Shown here: piece after piece, positions 61,412 to 64,000 of the stretch | Numbering within the stretch: position 1 is the stretch's first letter | Layout of the letters: each line of letters starts with the position of its first letter | Source of the DNA: CALKGK01 sp964649515 | GTDB lineage: Bacteria > Bacteroidota > Bacteroidia > Flavobacteriales_D > Sanyastnellaceae | Length of the DNA stretch: 64,000 nucleotides | Reading direction: 5' to 3' | Assembly (NCBI GenBank): GCA_964649515.1 | Contig: CAZYPV010000001.1 | Coordinates: 1-64,000 of the forward strand | Notes under the pieces: generated by a model | Seen by the model: only the letters and a program-made list of their open reading frames with translations | Told to the model about the DNA's origin: nothing | Databases searched by the model: none | Program-made: the position numbers and the translations under genes

Positions 61412-61419
61412 TAGCTTTG
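61412..61419 (+). promoter_or_regulatory. Promoter -7 element TAGCTTTG of plsC
   Basis: TAGCTTTG is followed by CCTC and the ATG at 61424, again the four-base spacing of a leaderless transcript. Confidence 0.6.
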
Positions 61420-61423
61420 CCTC

Positions 61424-62140
61424 ATGTGGAAAATCTTTCAAGGCATACAATTGATTTTGATTCTGATACTAACACTCATCAGCGGATGTTTGGGTATTGT
61501 GATGATGTTGGTGATGCGTTCGCCAAAATGGGCTATGAAACTCATTCCCAACTATCTTTGGAGCCCAGGAATTTTTTGGGTTTTCGGTGTCCGACTACAG
61601 GTAGAAAACGTCCCTAAAGATCTTTCCTCCTATATCTATGCGGCCAATCATGCTAGTCCACTAGACATTCCCGCAATGTTCATGGCCATGCCGGTCAATG
61701 CCTATTTCATCGCTAAAATGGAGTTAAAAAAAATCCCCATTATGGGGTGGTTTATGACCTTGGCTGGGATGGTGTTCATTGATCGTGGAAAGCGTGAAAA
61801 AGCGATGGAGAGCATGCAGCGAGCTGGGCGCGAAATGCAAAAAGGAAAAAGCGTGATTGTCTTTCCTGAAGGAACCCGATCTAAAGACGGAAAAATCAAA
61901 CTATTTAAGCGTGGGGCATTTATTCTGTCCAAGGAAACGGGCATTCCGGTAATTCCCGCATTGATTCAAGGGGCACATAAAGTGATGCCTCCAGGGGTTT
62001 ACAGTGCCCGTCCGGGAAAGATTCGAGTTCGATTTTTTGAAGCCATGCAGTGGGAAGAGGAAAAATATAGTTCACCCGAAGACTTTGCAAATCACTGTCA
62101 AGAAATCATCCGTACCCAAGGGTCCAAAGAACTTAAATAG
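61424..62140 (+). CDS. plsC: 1-acyl-sn-glycerol-3-phosphate acyltransferase
   Basis: PlsC adds the second fatty acyl chain during phospholipid synthesis. 238 residues with an N-terminal membrane helix (FQGIQLILILILTLISG), the catalytic HX4D motif NHASPLDIPAM, FIDRGKREKA, the FPEGTRSKDGKIKLFKRGAF block and IPVIPALIQGAHKVMP. Length and motif order are normal. It overlaps the convergent fadH gene by eight bases. Confidence 0.95.
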   Translation: MWKIFQGIQLILILILTLISGCLGIVMMLVMRSPKWAMKLIPNYLWSPGIFWVFGVRLQVENVPKDLSSYIYAANHASPLDIPAMFMAMPVNAYFIAKMELKKIPIMGWFMTLAGMVFIDRGKREKAMESMQRAGREMQKGKSVIVFPEGTRSKDGKIKLFKRGAFILSKETGIPVIPALIQGAHKVMPPGVYSARPGKIRVRFFEAMQWEEEKYSSPEDFANHCQEIIRTQGSKELK

Positions 62141-64000
62141 CGTAGGCCGCCTTTAAACCTTCTTCAATAGCGCGCTTGGCATCAATTTCTCCAGCTTTTA
62201 AAGCTCCTCCAATGAGGTAAGGTTTTGCGCCTTGAGCTTCGAGCTCTTTGTGCAGGCTGTTCACAGAAACTTGTCCGGCACAAAGCACCACATGATCCAC
62301 TTCTAAGCATTGTTCTTTTCCTTGATGAACAAAGTGTAGACCTTGATCATCGATGCGTTTGTACTCCACACCGGACCACGTTTTCACCCCTGCTTTTTTC
62401 AAACTTGCACGATGGATCCAGCCCGTGGTTTTGCCCAATCCAGCGCCGGGTTTTGTTGCTTTTCGTTGCATCAAATGGATCTCGCGATTTGATGGGGTAT
62501 TCACAGGCTTTGCCAAACCGCCCCGCTCATTTAAGCTTTGATCGATGCCCCAGGTTTTGGTGAAACCCTTGATTGAATGTTCTTCATCATTGGAATGGCT
62601 CAAGAATTCTGCCGTATCAAAACCGATTCCCCCTGCACCGATGATCGCCACCTTAGCTCCCACCTTCACTTTGCCAGCAATCACTTCGTCATACCTCAAC
62701 ACTTTTGGGTGATCTGCCCCTTCCAAGGGGATTGACCTTGGCTGAACCCCGCTAGCAACAATGATTTCATCGTATTTTTCAAGCAAGTCGGCAGCCCCCA
62801 CTTTTTTATTCAGATGCACTGCAACATTGAGATCGATGAGCCTTTGATTAAAGTAGCGAATGGTTTCATGAAATTCTTCTTTTCCGGGAATTCGTTTGGC
62901 GAGATTAAATTGTCCCCCAATTTCACCACTCCCCTCAAAAAGATCTACCTGATGTCCTCGTTCAGCCGCATGAATCGCAGCAGACAAACCCGCGGGTCCG
63001 CCACCAACAACAGCTACCTTCTTGCTTTCAGGACTTTTTTCGTTCGGATAGAACGTTTCGTGGCAGGCCTTTGGGTTCACCAAACAGCTCGCCGTTTTTT
63101 GTTTAAAAACATGGTCCAAACAAGCTTGGTTGCAAGCAATACACGTGTTGATCTCCTCAGGTTTCCCCATTTCGGCCTTGTTCATGAAGTCGGGATCAGC
63201 GAGAAAAGGTCGGGCCATGCTGACCATATCTGCACAGCCCTCTTCAAGCACACGCTCAGCCACCTCTGGCATATTGATACGGTTTGTTGTAATCAGGGGA
63301 ACATTCACTTTGCCCATCAGTTTTTTGGTAACCCAAGCAAAGCCCGCTCTTGGCACCATGGTCGCAATTGTCGGCACCCTCGCCTCATGCCAACCGATGC
63401 CCGTATTGATCAAATTCACCCCAGCTTTTTCCAGTTCTTGAGCCAAATGAACAATCTCCTCCCATGAGCTTCCTTCATCCACCAAATCGAGCATACTCAA
63501 GCGATAGATGATGATGAACTCTTGCCCAACTTCTTTTCGAATTTCGCGCACAATTTCCAAGGGAAAACGCATTCTATTTTCATAGCTTCCTCCCCATTCA
63601 TCCTTTCGGTGGTTGGTTTTTTTAGCGATGAATTCATTGATGAGATACCCTTCGGAGCCCATGATTTCGATCCCATCATAGCCTCCTAACCGGGCCAGCT
63701 TGGCACAGCGAACATAATTTCGAATTGTTCTTTTCACTCCCCAAGCGCTCAATGCTCTTGGCGAAAAACGATTGATGGGCGCCTTGATTTTTGAAGGTGC
63801 AACGCAAAGTGGATGATAGCCATAGCGTCCTGCATGAAGAATTTGCATGCAGATTTTCGCCCCGTGTTCATGCACTGCTTTGGTGATGATTTCGTGCTTC
63901 TTGGCTTCTGATTTTTTAGTGAGTTTGATGGAAAAAGGCGAAACCCAGCCTTCTCGATTGGGAGCAACACCTCCAGTAACAATCAAACCAACTCCCCCTT
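62133..64000 (-). CDS. fadH: FAD/FMN-dependent 2,4-dienoyl-CoA reductase (N-terminus cut by window edge)
   Basis: The frame stays open to the window end, so about 40-60 N-terminal residues are missing; about 620 residues are visible. First part: old yellow enzyme-like TIM barrel (IVTGGVAPNREGWVSPF, QILHAGRYGYHP, GYDGIEIMGSEGYLINEF). Middle: 4Fe-4S cysteines (CIACNQACLDHVF ... CLVNPKACHE). C-terminal: FAD/NADPH domain (VVGGGPAGLSAAIHAAERGH; IIGAGGIGFDTAEFL). FadH removes double bonds from unsaturated fatty acids in beta-oxidation, using NADPH. The upstream motif NREGWVSPF matches FadH rather than other old yellow enzymes. Confidence 0.94.
   Translation of the reverse strand, partial: GGVGLIVTGGVAPNREGWVSPFSIKLTKKSEAKKHEIITKAVHEHGAKICMQILHAGRYGYHPLCVAPSKIKAPINRFSPRALSAWGVKRTIRNYVRCAKLARLGGYDGIEIMGSEGYLINEFIAKKTNHRKDEWGGSYENRMRFPLEIVREIRKEVGQEFIIIYRLSMLDLVDEGSSWEEIVHLAQELEKAGVNLINTGIGWHEARVPTIATMVPRAGFAWVTKKLMGKVNVPLITTNRINMPEVAERVLEEGCADMVSMARPFLADPDFMNKAEMGKPEEINTCIACNQACLDHVFKQKTASCLVNPKACHETFYPNEKSPESKKVAVVGGGPAGLSAAIHAAERGHQVDLFEGSGEIGGQFNLAKRIPGKEEFHETIRYFNQRLIDLNVAVHLNKKVGAADLLEKYDEIIVASGVQPRSIPLEGADHPKVLRYDEVIAGKVKVGAKVAIIGAGGIGFDTAEFLSHSNDEEHSIKGFTKTWGIDQSLNERGGLAKPVNTPSNREIHLMQRKATKPGAGLGKTTGWIHRASLKKAGVKTWSGVEYKRIDDQGLHFVHQGKEQCLEVDHVVLCAGQVSVNSLHKELEAQGAKPYLIGGALKAGEIDAKRAIEEGLKAAYAI

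Overview
The window reads as a Bacteroidota chromosome, most likely Flavobacteriales (Cryomorphaceae/Schleiferiaceae-like). The evidence is type IX secretion (T9SS) sorting tails, PD40/SPOR envelope proteins, a transketolase split into two subunits, GyrA with an acidic tail, a RecQ with a C-terminal helix-turn-helix, and many promoters with the Bacteroidota -7 element TAnnTTTG (some with TTG or TTTG about 19-22 bases upstream). A run of 100 N at 14523-14622 marks a draft or metagenome assembly with a scaffold gap. Gene density is high, no tRNA or rRNA was recognised, and most of the window is housekeeping.

Layout. 1-9.8 kb: ABC-F ATPase, GreA-like factor, RecQ, secreted endonuclease I, DbpA-type RNA helicase, a membrane methyltransferase-like protein and Tex. 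9.8-14.2 kb: an accessory patch. It holds an IS1595-type transposase relative whose catalytic core I cannot recognise. Around it, and again 2.5 kb away, lie about a dozen copies of a short dispersed repeat (consensus TTGGGCGACTTAAATCAATA). Four ordinary genes (cyclophilin, SDR, DUF3817, DUF5655) sit between the repeat clusters. 14.2-24.9 kb: TPR protein, gyrA, clpC, FtsB/DivIC-like, rhomboid, lipoprotein, ychF and a barrel-like protein. 25-28.3 kb: transketolase N and C subunits separated by a secreted VWA protein. 28.3-40.7 kb: dapA, nitroreductase, lipoproteins, exported MsrA, ilvE, a LuxR regulator, rnz, a T9SS cargo protein, a STAS protein, and pyrB-pyrR.

40.8-64 kb: rpsA with a structured leader, a lamin-tail T9SS protein, a 2111-residue envelope protein (TPR, PD40, about 1300 residues of coiled coil, three SPOR-like repeats), P5C dehydrogenase, the RNase P RNA gene (minus strand), aldehyde dehydrogenase, M28 peptidase, a His-rich TolB-like lipoprotein overlapping a 58-residue membrane protein, a POTRA-less Omp85-type barrel, RluE, a second LuxR regulator, PlsC and a truncated 2,4-dienoyl-CoA reductase.

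The most unusual signals are: (1) the repeat family with its IS1595-like partner, which looks like an analogue of a REP/RAYT system; (2) the giant SPOR/coiled-coil protein; (3) five genes whose start codon lies exactly four bases after a TAnnTTTG element, implying leaderless transcripts; and (4) the VWA gene inside the transketolase operon. No searches were run. Family names rest on motifs and memory of the families.
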